From positions 1 to 7,730 of the forward strand of contig SKKR01000294.1 of the NCBI GenBank assembly GCA_007123655.1: 7,730 nucleotides of DNA. Direction: 5' to 3'. This DNA comes from Thermomicrobiaceae bacterium. Lineage in GTDB: Bacteria > Chloroflexota > Chloroflexia > Thermomicrobiales > Thermomicrobiaceae. The notes under the pieces were generated by a model, which saw only the letters and a list, made by a program, of their open reading frames with translations, was not told the DNA's origin and ran no database searches. The stretch's first letter is position 1. Each line of letters starts with the position of its first letter. The position numbers were made by a program, and so were the translations under genes. This document shows, in pieces, positions 1-6,850 of this stretch.

Positions 1-1063
1 CGCGATCGAGTTCCTCCCGCGGGACGTCCTCCTCACGCAGCCGCGTGACTTCATCGAAGATGATCGATTCGACCTGGTCCCGTTCGGTCTCCGGCAGAAG
101 TGTGCTGCTGATCGAAAAGAGATAGGGGTCAATCGAGAGCGCGAAACTCGAGCTTGCGCCCGAGCACAGCCCGCTGGAGACGAGCGAGCGATAAAGGCGT
201 GAGCTGCGACCCATGCCGCCGCCGCTTCCGAGGCCGATGCCTTTGCCTCCGGAGAGGATCGTGTCGATCACATGCATGGCCGGGCTATCAGGATGAGCGG
301 CATTCGGCGCGTGCCAGGCAACCTGAAGCTGAGTCGCCGGCGCGGGTCGGCGCACGGTTACCCGACGTTCCGCGAGTTGCTCTGGCTCGCTCGTCCGGAC
401 CGCAGGCATATCCGGTCCAGCGTCAATCGAGCCGAAGTGGCGTTCGACGATCGAGACAGCCTCGTCAGTGTCGACGTCTCCAACGATGACCACGGTGGAG
501 TTCCGGGGTGTGTAGAAGGTCTGATAGTGGTCATAGAGTTCATCCCGTGTCATCGCTTGCAGGTCGGACTTGAACCCGATCACGCTCTGGCCATAGGGAT
601 GCGCCCGGAATGCCGCACCCATCATCTCTTCCATCAGGTGAAATCCGGGATTGTTCTCGCTGCCCTCACGCTCGGACAGGATGACGGTGCGCTCCCGCTC
701 GAACTCGTCGGGGTCGAAGATCGCGTTCTGCATCCGATCCGCTTCGATCGACACTGCGAGTTCCAGCTGGGTGTTGGGAAGGGTCTCGAAATAGGCGGTG
801 AAGTCGAGCCAGGTGAACCCGTTGAGCGTGCCGCCGAACTTGTTGATCGTTCGGAAGATCTCGCCCGGCTGGTAGTCCGGCGTGCCCTTGAACAGCATGT
901 GCTCCACCCAGTGGGAGATCCCGGTTCGTCCCAGCGGCTCGTTGCGAGCACCGACCCGATACCAGATCCAGAAGGAGACGACCGGAACGCGATGGGATTC
1001 CTTCACCAGAACCGTGAGGCCGTTGTCCAGGGTTACTCGTCGCGTGGCTTGCTCTACGGTCAT
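1..1063 (-). CDS. M16 family zinc metallopeptidase (insulinase / processing-peptidase-like), C-terminus cut by window edge
   Basis: This gene encodes a zinc-dependent peptidase of the pitrilysin/insulinase (M16) family, which degrades or processes peptides inside a clamshell-like chamber. The frame is open from ATG at 1061-1063 to base 1, giving 354 residues. Family members of this single-unit type run about 420 residues, so some 60-80 C-terminal residues lie outside the window. The inverted zinc motif HxxEH is intact (H51, E54, H55, in ISHWVEHMLFKGT), and the downstream glutamate ligand is E131 in the segment ERTVILSERE. The conserved FGG-x-L-N-x-x-T block (76-84) and the second-domain GRSSRLY block (285-291) are present. 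There is no signal peptide, so it is probably cytosolic. GAGAGG at 1069-1074, 5 bases before the ATG, supports this start. A glycine-rich stretch (residues 275-285) precedes GRSSRLY. The intact zinc site argues for an active subunit; the exact substrate is unknown. Confidence 0.93.
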   Translation of the reverse strand, partial: MTVEQATRRVTLDNGLTVLVKESHRVPVVSFWIWYRVGARNEPLGRTGISHWVEHMLFKGTPDYQPGEIFRTINKFGGTLNGFTWLDFTAYFETLPNTQLELAVSIEADRMQNAIFDPDEFERERTVILSEREGSENNPGFHLMEEMMGAAFRAHPYGQSVIGFKSDLQAMTRDELYDHYQTFYTPRNSTVVIVGDVDTDEAVSIVERHFGSIDAGPDMPAVRTSEPEQLAERRVTVRRPAPATQLQVAWHAPNAAHPDSPAMHVIDTILSGGKGIGLGSGGGMGRSSRLYRSLVSSGLCSGASSSFALSIDPYLFSISSTLLPETERDQVESIIFDEVTRLREEDVPREELDR

Positions 1064-1132
1064 AGATTCCTCTCAGCATTGGGGGATTTGGCCGGGAGAT
1101 CCGGCCGTTCGTGCCCGCCGGATGTTGGTCAC

Positions 1133-1162
1133 AGTATGCCACCGCTCTGCCGCTCTCGTGAA
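1133..1162 (-). promoter_or_regulatory. Possible sigma70-type promoter for the M16 peptidase gene
   Basis: On the minus strand TTCACG (1157-1162) and CATACT (1133-1138) are separated by 18 bases. Each matches four of six consensus positions (TTGACA, TATAAT). The site lies between the aconitase terminator and the M16 start, about 70 bases upstream of the ATG, where a separate promoter is expected. A small 6-bp hairpin (GGCCGG 1090-1095 with CCGGCC 1101-1106) falls in the presumed leader. The call rests on weak matches in a GC-rich genome. Confidence 0.3.
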
Positions 1163-1186
1163 AACTGAAAGGGCCCCGCGGGGCCC
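1161..1186 (-). terminator. Intrinsic terminator of the aconitase gene
   Basis: A perfect 16-base palindrome (1171-1186, GGGCCCCG followed by CGGGGCCC) begins 34 bases after the aconitase stop codon. On the minus strand it is followed directly by TTTCAGTTTT (1170 down to 1161). A GC-only stem plus a broken U-tract is the expected form of a Rho-independent terminator. It would separate aconitase from the downstream M16 gene. On the plus strand only CTCTCC follows, so it does not look bidirectional. Confidence 0.8.
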
Positions 1187-1220
1187 CTCTCCAGCCAGTT
1201 TATAGGGGCGGGTTCCCAGC

Positions 1221-3995
1221 CTACGCCGACTGAAGCAACCGCCGGAGTACCATCTGCAGAATCCCGCCGTGGCGGTAGTACTCGACCTCCATCGGAGAAT
1301 CGATCCGTGTCACCACCGGGAACTCGATAGCCTGTCCGTTCTCCTTCGTTGCCCGGACCGTCAGGCGCTTGCCCGGTTCCAGGCCGTCACTGATACCGGG
1401 GATATCGAACGATTCAGTTCCGTCCAGCCCGATCGACTCGGGCGTCTCGCCCTCGGCGAACTGCAGCGGCAGGACGCCCATCCCGATCAGGTTGCTCCGG
1501 TGAATGCGCTCGTAGCTCTCGGCAATGACGGCCTTTACGCCCAGCAACAGCGTTCCCTTCGCGGCCCAGTCGCGAGAACTGCCGCTGCCGTACTCTTTTC
1601 CGGCCAGGATTATCAGCGGAGTGCCTTGCTCCTGATAAAGGTGCGATGCCTCGTACACGGGCATCACTTCGCCACTTGGGATGTGCTTCGTCCAGTTGCC
1701 TTCCTTTCCGTCGGCCAGAAAGTTCCGCAACCGAATGTTTGCGAACGTGCCACGGACCATGACCTCGTGGTTGCCGCGACGCGAGCCGTAGCTGTTGAAA
1801 TCACGCGGTTTGACGTCCATATTGATCAGATAGCGACCGGCGGGGCTGTTGACGGCGATGGTCCCGGCGGGCGAGATGTGATCCGTGGTCACGGAGTCAC
1901 TAACGTGAACCAGAACCCGCGCGCCCGTCACGTCCCGCAAAGGTTCCGGTTCCGGCGAGAGGTCCTGGAAGAAGGAGGGCTCACGAACGTAAGTTGACTC
2001 CTGATCCCACTCGTACAGCTGACCTTCCGGTACCGGGAGTTCCCGCCAGAGATCGTCGCCGTGGAACACGTCGCTGTATCGCTGCCGGAACATGGTCGGG
2101 TTGATAGCCATTTCGATCATATCCTGGATCTCCTGGTTCGTCGGCCAGATGTCCTTGAGATAAACCGGGTTGCCGGTGGGATTGTAGCCGACCGGGTCGG
2201 TGTTGAGATCGATATCGACCGTTCCCGCAAGAGCGTAGGCAACGACCAGTGGCGGCGAGGCAAGATAGCTGGCGCGAGCGTGCGGGTGGATCCGACCCTC
2301 GAAGTTTCGATTCCCGCTGAGGACGGCTGCACAAACCAGGTCGTTTTCCTGGATCGCCTCCGCGATCGGCTCGGCAAGCGGCCCGCTGTTTCCGATGCAG
2401 GTGGTGCAACCGTAGCCGACCAGGTGGAACCGTAATGCTTCCAGGTACGGCGTCAGTCCGGCCTCATCCAGATAGGCCGTGACCACGCCGGAGCCCGGCG
2501 CCAGGCTGGTCTTGACGGCAGGCGAGGTGTCAAGACCGAGCTCGACCGCCTTCTTCGCAACGAGTCCCGAGGCAATCATAACTTCCGGGTTGGACGTGTT
2601 CGTGCAACTCGTGATCGCCGCGATGACAACCGAGCCGTGGTTCAGGTTGATCTTCTGGCCATCCTCGAGTTCTACCTCTACGCCCTCGGGCCGCTCGGCA
2701 ACCGCCGTGGCTGTCGCCGTGTCGCGCTCCGGCGCGGTTGCGGATGCCGGACCGCCGTCGGCAACCGACGGGCCACCGTCCGAGAACGATTCTGGGAATC
2801 CCTCCCGCAGACTGGATGCGACCTCGGACAGCGACACGCGATCGTGCGGACGCTTCGGTCCGGAAAGGCTTGGCTCCAGCGTGGTGAGATCGAGCTCGAT
2901 GATCTGGTCGAATGCGGGATCGGGATCACCGTCCACCCGGAAAAGCCCCTGGGCCCGGGCGTACTTCTCAACCAGCTCTACCTGCTCGTCGCTGCGGCCA
3001 GTGAGCCGCAGATAGCGGAGCGTCTCTTCGTCAATCGGGAACATCGTCGCGGTCGCTCCGAACTCGGGTGACATGTTGGAGATCGTCGCCCGGTCCGGGA
3101 GCGTCAGATGCTTGACGCTGTCTCCGAAGAACTCGACGAACCGGCCGACAACCCCGTGCCGGCGGAGGATCTGCGCGACGGTCAGAACCAGATCGGTCGC
3201 TGTGACGCCTTCCGGAGGCTCACCGGTAACCCGGAACCCGATCACCTGCGGGGTCAGCATGTAGATGGGTTGACCGAGCAGGACCGCTTCGGCTTCGATA
3301 CCCCCCACGCCCCAGCCAAGCACGCCGAGCGCATTAATCATCGTCGTGTGCGAGTCAGTGCCGACCAGGGTGTCCGGATAGACAACATTCTGGCCGTTTT
3401 CATCCTGGACGAACGCGACGTCGGCCAGGTACTCGAGATTCACCTGGTGAACGATTCCGGTTCCAGGGGGGACGACGCTGAAATTTTCGAACGCTCCCTG
3501 TGCCCAGCGCAGCAGCTGATAGCGCTCCGAGTTACGCTCGTACTCTCGTTCAACGTTCAGCTTGAACGCGTTCGCGCTCCCGTAGGAATCTACCTGGACG
3601 GAATGGTCGATCACGAGGTCCGCGGGAACGAGTGGGTTGATTTTTGAAGGATCGCCTCCAAGACGCGCCATTGCGGCGCGCATTGCCGCAAGGTCTACGA
3701 CCGCCGGCACGCCGGTGAAATCCTGCAGCACCACCCGGGCGGGAAGAAACGGGAACTCCTCCGGCTCGGACTGCCCGGGCTCCCAGCGGGCCAGCGTCCG
3801 CGCGTCATCGACAGTGAACGCTTCATCACCCGCGTTTCGGAGTACATTCTCCAGCATGACTTTGACGGTAAACGGAACGCGGGATAGATCGAGACGCAAG
3901 TCATCCGCCAGGGAGTCGAGACGATAGTAGGTGTACTCGCCGGACGACGTCGTCAGTTGTGCTCGTGCTCCAAACGGATCGGGTCGGGCAGTCAT
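1221..3995 (-). CDS. acnA: Aconitate hydratase (AcnA-type)
   Basis: Aconitase isomerises citrate to isocitrate through cis-aconitate in the TCA cycle, using a [4Fe-4S] cluster in the cytoplasm. The 924-residue product has the AcnA/IRP1 layout: cluster-bearing domains 1-3 first, then a linker and the swivelling fourth domain (roughly 690-924). The three cluster cysteines are visible: C464 in SCTNTSNP, and C530 and C533 in [13 protein letters not shown]. Active-site blocks include GTDSHTT (212-218) and [12 protein letters not shown] (803-814), whose S806, S807 and R808 correspond to the catalytic Ser-Ser-Arg of the family. E. coli AcnA is 891 residues; the extra length is largely a low-complexity stretch at about 403-437 rich in Ala, Thr, Asp and Pro. 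The ATG at 3993-3995 is preceded by GGAGAGG (4006-4012) with a 10-base gap. AcnA proteins and IRP1 share this fold, so an RNA-binding moonlighting role is possible but not shown here. Identity is secure. Confidence 0.97.
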   Translation of the reverse strand: MTARPDPFGARAQLTTSSGEYTYYRLDSLADDLRLDLSRVPFTVKVMLENVLRNAGDEAFTVDDARTLARWEPGQSEPEEFPFLPARVVLQDFTGVPAVVDLAAMRAAMARLGGDPSKINPLVPADLVIDHSVQVDSYGSANAFKLNVEREYERNSERYQLLRWAQGAFENFSVVPPGTGIVHQVNLEYLADVAFVQDENGQNVVYPDTLVGTDSHTTMINALGVLGWGVGGIEAEAVLLGQPIYMLTPQVIGFRVTGEPPEGVTATDLVLTVAQILRRHGVVGRFVEFFGDSVKHLTLPDRATISNMSPEFGATATMFPIDEETLRYLRLTGRSDEQVELVEKYARAQGLFRVDGDPDPAFDQIIELDLTTLEPSLSGPKRPHDRVSLSEVASSLREGFPESFSDGGPSVADGGPASATAPERDTATATAVAERPEGVEVELEDGQKINLNHGSVVIAAITSCTNTSNPEVMIASGLVAKKAVELGLDTSPAVKTSLAPGSGVVTAYLDEAGLTPYLEALRFHLVGYGCTTCIGNSGPLAEPIAEAIQENDLVCAAVLSGNRNFEGRIHPHARASYLASPPLVVAYALAGTVDIDLNTDPVGYNPTGNPVYLKDIWPTNQEIQDMIEMAINPTMFRQRYSDVFHGDDLWRELPVPEGQLYEWDQESTYVREPSFFQDLSPEPEPLRDVTGARVLVHVSDSVTTDHISPAGTIAVNSPAGRYLINMDVKPRDFNSYGSRRGNHEVMVRGTFANIRLRNFLADGKEGNWTKHIPSGEVMPVYEASHLYQEQGTPLIILAGKEYGSGSSRDWAAKGTLLLGVKAVIAESYERIHRSNLIGMGVLPLQFAEGETPESIGLDGTESFDIPGISDGLEPGKRLTVRATKENGQAIEFPVVTRIDSPMEVEYYRHGGILQMVLRRLLQSA
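2685..2789 (-). other. Low-complexity linker inside aconitase (residues about 403-437)
   Basis: Between a conserved block ending near residue 400 and the first cluster cysteine (C464), the protein carries a segment dominated by Gly, Ala, Thr, Asp, Ser, Pro and Glu, with a near-repeat (SDGGPS then ADGGPA). It lacks hydrophobic residues apart from a few valines and is probably a flexible, disordered surface loop. The reading frame continues normally on both sides, so this is an in-frame length variation and not a frameshift. Confidence 0.6.
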
Positions 3996-4248
3996 GGCTC
4001 TGCATCCTCTCCAGATCGAACGCCCGTCCAGGCGTCCCGCCGGGTCCCCGGGCTCGCGATTACGCGATACTCATCACACTTCAGGGGCGAACATTATGCG
4101 ATCGTCACCCGCTGAACTCAGGATACCACGGAGTCTGGCCGTCACCGGAGTCAGCGGGCGCGGAGCGCGAAACGGTGTCCACTCGGGCCGCAGATCGTGC
4201 TAGGCTACGCCTGTCAGCCTGGAAGAGCCGCCGGAAAGGGGCGCCACC
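3996..4248. promoter_or_regulatory. Divergent control region between aconitase and the DapA-superfamily gene
   Basis: These 253 bases separate two divergently transcribed genes and must hold both promoters. For aconitase, CATAAT on the minus strand (4093-4098) is the best -10 candidate, but no convincing -35 lies at the right distance. For the plus-strand gene, TAGGCT (4201-4206) is a possible -10 of the TAnnnT type found in high-GC bacteria. An imperfect inverted repeat (4108-4158) lies between them and is listed separately. CGGAGTC also occurs twice (4129-4135 and 4146-4152), 17 bases apart. No coding frame here looks real. Confidence 0.45.
4108..4158. repeat. Bulged inverted repeat in the divergent promoter region
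   Basis: CCCGCTGA-a-CTC (4108-4119) is complementary to GAGTCAGCGGG (4148-4158). The arms pair over 11 bases with a single unpaired A (4116) and a 28-base spacer. It lies just upstream (on the aconitase strand) of the CATAAT box and about 45 bases before the TAGGCT box of the opposite gene. That is a plausible place for a shared regulator or a DNA loop. It could also be a chance match in GC-rich DNA. Confidence 0.4.
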
Positions 4249-5175
4249 GTGCATGCCGATATCACTTCTCTTCGCGGGATTCTCGCGATTCTTGTCACGC
4301 CGTTCCGCGTTGATGGATCGTTCGACGAGGAGAGCTTCCGGGCACAGATCGACTTCACGATCGCCGCGGGTGCCCGGGCCGTGATCTCCACCGCGATATT
4401 CGGTGAATTCTTCACCCTTTCGGATCGCGAGCGAAACGAGATCACCCGCGTGATGGTGGATCAGACCGCGGGGCGCGTGCCGGCGATTGCAACGACCTCC
4501 GGCGTAAGTGCTCACCACGCGGTTGAGCTCAGCCAGGCGGCCTGTGAAGCCGGCGCGGACATGTTGATGATCATGCCGCCGTATATCTCGAAGCTGCCTC
4601 CGGACGGTGTCTACGATTACTTCTCATCGGTCAACGACGCGGTTGACCGGCCGATAATCATCCAGAACGCCGCCCAGCCGGTCGGAGCTCCGGTAAGCGC
4701 TGGAGATCTGGCGCGGATGCTGCGCGACTTCGAACACTGTCGATACATTAAAGAAGAGGTGCCGCCCAATCCCCAGTCCATGCATAACACGGCGATGGCG
4801 ACGGACAGTCTCGCGCTCGGGATCTACGGTGGGTTCGGCGGACTTTACCTGATCACCGAGCACCGGCGTGGTTGCACCGGCTGGATGGTGGCGCCACAGT
4901 TCACCGAAGCTCTCGTTGAGATTGATGCGTTGTTACAGTCGAACGATGAGCCGGGGGCACGAGCGTTGCATCAGCGCATTCTCCCCGGGCTCGTGCTCGA
5001 ACACCTGCTCGGTGTCCCATACGCGAAAAAGGCATTGAGGTTGCGCGGTGTCATCAAATCGGACGCCTATCGCATCGCGTCCCCGAAACTGCAAAAAGAA
5101 GACGAGCACGAGCTCGCAACGATCCTGGAAGACCTTCGGGACTACCTGACGACGCCAGGCTGGTATCCAGATTAG
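4249..5175 (+). CDS. Dihydrodipicolinate synthase / N-acetylneuraminate lyase superfamily protein, atypical active site
   Basis: This is a 308-residue class I aldolase-type TIM barrel of the DapA/NanA superfamily, whose members form a Schiff base between a lysine and a keto acid. The GTG start (4249-4251) follows GGAAAGGGG (4232-4240) by 8 bases and gives the expected N-terminus leading to the LVTPF block (15-19). The Schiff-base lysine is K168 in RYIKEEVPPNP, and glycine-rich IYGGFGGLYL (192-201) follows. The DapA signature GTTGES is replaced by STAIFGEF (47-54). The YNVPxRTG block, which supplies the catalytic tyrosine and the arginine that grips the substrate carboxylate, reads IQNAAQPVG (138-146), so both residues are missing. 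True DapA activity is therefore unlikely. The 'KIE/KEE-P' style around the lysine recalls sugar-acid dehydratase branches such as L-2-keto-3-deoxyarabonate dehydratase, but the substrate cannot be assigned. No lysine-biosynthesis neighbours are present. It appears monocistronic. Confidence 0.88.
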   Translation: MHADITSLRGILAILVTPFRVDGSFDEESFRAQIDFTIAAGARAVISTAIFGEFFTLSDRERNEITRVMVDQTAGRVPAIATTSGVSAHHAVELSQAACEAGADMLMIMPPYISKLPPDGVYDYFSSVNDAVDRPIIIQNAAQPVGAPVSAGDLARMLRDFEHCRYIKEEVPPNPQSMHNTAMATDSLALGIYGGFGGLYLITEHRRGCTGWMVAPQFTEALVEIDALLQSNDEPGARALHQRILPGLVLEHLLGVPYAKKALRLRGVIKSDAYRIASPKLQKEDEHELATILEDLRDYLTTPGWYPD

Positions 5176-5195
5176 CGAGTTTGGTGGTCCAGGGA

Positions 5196-5228
5196 CAAAA
5201 GACTGGCGCCCGCCGGGGAGCGGGCGCC
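5196..5228 (-). terminator. Intrinsic terminator between the convergent lyase and release-factor-like genes
   Basis: GGCGCCCGC (5205-5213) and GCGGGCGCC (5220-5228) form a perfect 9-bp stem with a 6-base loop. On the minus strand the stem starts 21 bases past the stop codon of the release-factor-like gene and is followed by AGTCTTTTGTCC, a short U-run. Read on the plus strand it lies 29 bases after the lyase stop but is followed by GGAATAAG, with no U-run. It is therefore best assigned to the minus-strand gene, though it may also slow plus-strand transcription. Confidence 0.72.
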
Positions 5229-5249
5229 GGAATAAGCTCGGGAACGGGG

Positions 5250-6509
5250 TCAGTACCGGAGGATCGCTGCCACGCCGCCGAACCGGTCCAGGACCATCGC
5301 CGCGTCGGACCTCGGAATCTCACCGTCTCCGGGGATCGATTCCGGATCCATCGCCTCCACGGGAACCGCCGTGTGGATCACATCGACTTCCGCGCCGGTA
5401 GCAATCGCCAGTCGAACCATCTCCTCTTCGACGATGATCGGCGCCGCTTCAAACGGACCGCTCCATCCGTCGAACACGTCGTTCGGCAACCCGACACCGT
5501 AACGTCCGTTTGCGAAGTCCGCCCAGCCGTCTTCATGGAAGTCCTCGAGGAGGACCAGCTTCATCACCCGTCCCACGGACAGCGCATCCATGACGTCGTC
5601 GCTACCAGTTGCGACTCGCCCGCCCTGTCCGGCAAGGTCGGCGATGGTGTCAACCGTTGCCTGCTCGCGCCGGGCTTCGTCTCGCCGGGCAAGCGGCATC
5701 GTCGCGGCGATGATCTCCTCGATCGTAGCGTTGACATCCAGTCGGACCGTAGCTGCAACGCGCTCCCGAACGGTGTCCGGCATAACCTTCTCGAGCGCGC
5801 CGGTGATTACCTCGTCGCCGGCGATGATCAGCATGTCCACCCCCTGGTCGTCCAGGTATTCATCTGTCGCCGCGGCGATCTGGCGGGCAAGTGCCCAGAG
5901 GCGCTCGTCAGCCCGCTGCTGGAACCGCCGCTGCGACCAGCCGCCGCTTTGTTGCTTTCGCGGGTAGTCCGAACTCGTCAGTTCGAGCTCTTCAACGCGG
6001 TGTTCCTGGGTAATCAGCGACACCCGGGCCCTCTGCTGGTCCGCAACGAGCACTGCGTACGTCGGATAGTCCTCGTCGAGCCTGGCCAGTGGAAGCAACG
6101 CGGGAACCGGCCCGGCCACGATCCGGTTCTGCAAGGGCATACCGAGCGTAATCGTTTCGAACACGCCTTCCTCGTGATTGGCGACGATGAAGATACCTTT
6201 CGTCGACGGATCGACATCGTTCGTCAGCCAGCTTCTGATCCGCAGAATATCGGCGCCGAGGGAGTCGTACACGCCTCCTCTCGGCCAGTACTGTTGATGC
6301 AGGCGAGCGGACTCGCGTTTGAATTGCTGCGTCGCTGCCCGGTACTCCGGATCCGCCCCGCTCGGGCGCCAGTCCAGGCTGACGGTCAGATACGGCGTCG
6401 TGGTCGACGGCGCGAGACCGGCAAGATCCCGCAGCACTTCGTCAAGCTCCGCACGCACCGGCACCTCGAAGCTTCGCTCTCGCACGCGACGTACTGGATT
6501 GAAAGCCAT
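5250..6509 (-). CDS. Bacterial archaeo-eukaryotic-type release factor homologue (baeRF; Vms1/eRF1-like)
   Basis: This 419-residue protein resembles bacterial homologues of the eukaryotic/archaeal peptide-release factors (eRF1, Pelota, Vms1/ANKZF1). The family is thought to hydrolyse peptidyl-tRNA on stalled ribosomes or ribosomal subunits. The central strand YAVLVADQQRARVSLI (151-166) is typical of the catalytic RNase H-like domain. It is followed by GGWSQRRFQQR (189-199), whose GG and Q193 are the likely counterpart of the catalytic GGQ-type loop. The C-terminal block MVRLAIATGAEVDVI (364-378) looks like the L7Ae/eL30-like domain 3 of eRF1. No membrane segment or signal peptide is present. 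I chose the ATG at 6507-6509 because AAGGGAA (6516-6522) precedes it by 6 bases. The upstream in-frame ATG at 6641 would add 44 arginine-rich residues that do not resemble the family. The subfamily (for example family 10) and the exact ribosomal target are not certain, and activity is inferred from motifs only. Confidence 0.8.
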   Translation of the reverse strand: MAFNPVRRVRERSFEVPVRAELDEVLRDLAGLAPSTTTPYLTVSLDWRPSGADPEYRAATQQFKRESARLHQQYWPRGGVYDSLGADILRIRSWLTNDVDPSTKGIFIVANHEEGVFETITLGMPLQNRIVAGPVPALLPLARLDEDYPTYAVLVADQQRARVSLITQEHRVEELELTSSDYPRKQQSGGWSQRRFQQRADERLWALARQIAAATDEYLDDQGVDMLIIAGDEVITGALEKVMPDTVRERVAATVRLDVNATIEEIIAATMPLARRDEARREQATVDTIADLAGQGGRVATGSDDVMDALSVGRVMKLVLLEDFHEDGWADFANGRYGVGLPNDVFDGWSGPFEAAPIIVEEEMVRLAIATGAEVDVIHTAVPVEAMDPESIPGDGEIPRSDAAMVLDRFGGVAAILRY

Positions 6510-6561
6510 TTCACGTTCCCTTCGGCGTTTTTGCGTACGCTCCCATTCACCGTAATGCCTG

Positions 6562-6612
6562 CCGGCTGGCCGGTCTGGTGAGGGACCCTCGACGGGCGAG
6601 ATGGCCAGCCGG
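6562..6612. repeat. 10-bp inverted repeat upstream of the release-factor-like gene
   Basis: CCGGCTGGCC (6562-6571) is perfectly complementary to GGCCAGCCGG (6603-6612), with a 31-base spacer. An 11-base dyad, GAGGG-A-CCCTC (6580-6590), sits inside the spacer. The element starts 53 bases upstream of the minus-strand ATG, in the promoter or 5' leader. All arms are GC-rich, which raises the chance of coincidence. Confidence 0.35.
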
Positions 6613-6785
6613 GCGGCTACGTTGACTATGGCCCGGCACACGCAACGAATCTGCCCGGATTCCCGGCGCGTTGATTACAGTCCTGTGACAATCAGGAGAC
6701 CCGGTCCACGCGAGCCCCGAACCCGGCCGTTGCCGGTTCCAGCCAGGGGCTTTTCTTGCGCGCTCGACCGGGTGCGTTCCATTTA

Positions 6786-6819
6786 GAATCGTCTTCGTCA
6801 TGGTTGCTGAAGACGATTC
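6786..6819. repeat. 11-bp perfect inverted repeat just upstream of the PH-domain gene (operator or leader hairpin)
   Basis: GAATCGTCTTC (6786-6796) and GAAGACGATTC (6809-6819) are exact reverse complements separated by 12 bases. The right arm ends 31 bases before the ATG at 6851. The left arm overlaps the TAGAAT -10 candidate (6784-6789). This fits an operator bound by a dimeric regulator, although the arms could also form an RNA hairpin if transcription starts further upstream. No U-run follows on either strand, so it is not a terminator. The arms are mixed in composition, unlike the surrounding GC-rich dyads, which makes chance less likely. Confidence 0.6.
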
Positions 6820-6850
6820 GAGTCGAAGCTCGCGGTGACGCCAGCGAGCG

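Larger units (their letters stand above)
6510..6850. promoter_or_regulatory. Divergent intergenic region between the release-factor-like gene and the PH-domain gene
   Basis: These 341 bases contain no gene I can support. They must carry the promoters of both flanking genes. No strong -35/-10 pair stands out for the minus-strand gene. For the plus-strand gene TAGAAT (6784-6789) is a plausible -10, without a good -35, and would give a leader of about 55 bases. Two inverted repeats (6562-6612 and 6786-6819) are listed separately. A looser dyad (TGATT...ACAG-TC-CTGT...AATCA, 6672-6694) also occurs but is asymmetric. Confidence 0.45.

Noticed and set aside
1090..1106. GGCCGG-GAGAT-CCGGCC hairpin upstream of the M16 gene
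   Set aside because: It is only 6 bp of pure G/C with no U-run and lies within a presumed leader. It is too common in this composition to call a regulatory element.
272..1168. A long plus-strand open frame of 298 codons opposite the M16 gene
   Set aside because: It is antisense to a protein with an intact zinc motif and conserved blocks. Its own translation matches no family I recognise, and long shadow frames are common in GC-rich DNA.
5181..6581. A 466-codon plus-strand open frame opposite the release-factor-like gene
   Set aside because: The minus strand carries recognisable release-factor motifs, a good ribosome binding site and a terminator. The plus frame is arginine- and histidine-rich without domain signals and runs through the terminator hairpin, so it is a shadow.
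6510..6641. N-terminal extension of the release-factor-like protein from the ATG at 6641
   Set aside because: The extra 44 residues are arginine-rich and unlike the family. The ATG at 6507-6509 has a well-placed AAGGGAA, so the shorter form is preferred.
6672..6694. Loose dyad TGATT...AATCA around ACAG-TC-CTGT
   Set aside because: The two symmetric parts have different centres, so it is not one true palindrome, and no promoter element is aligned with it.
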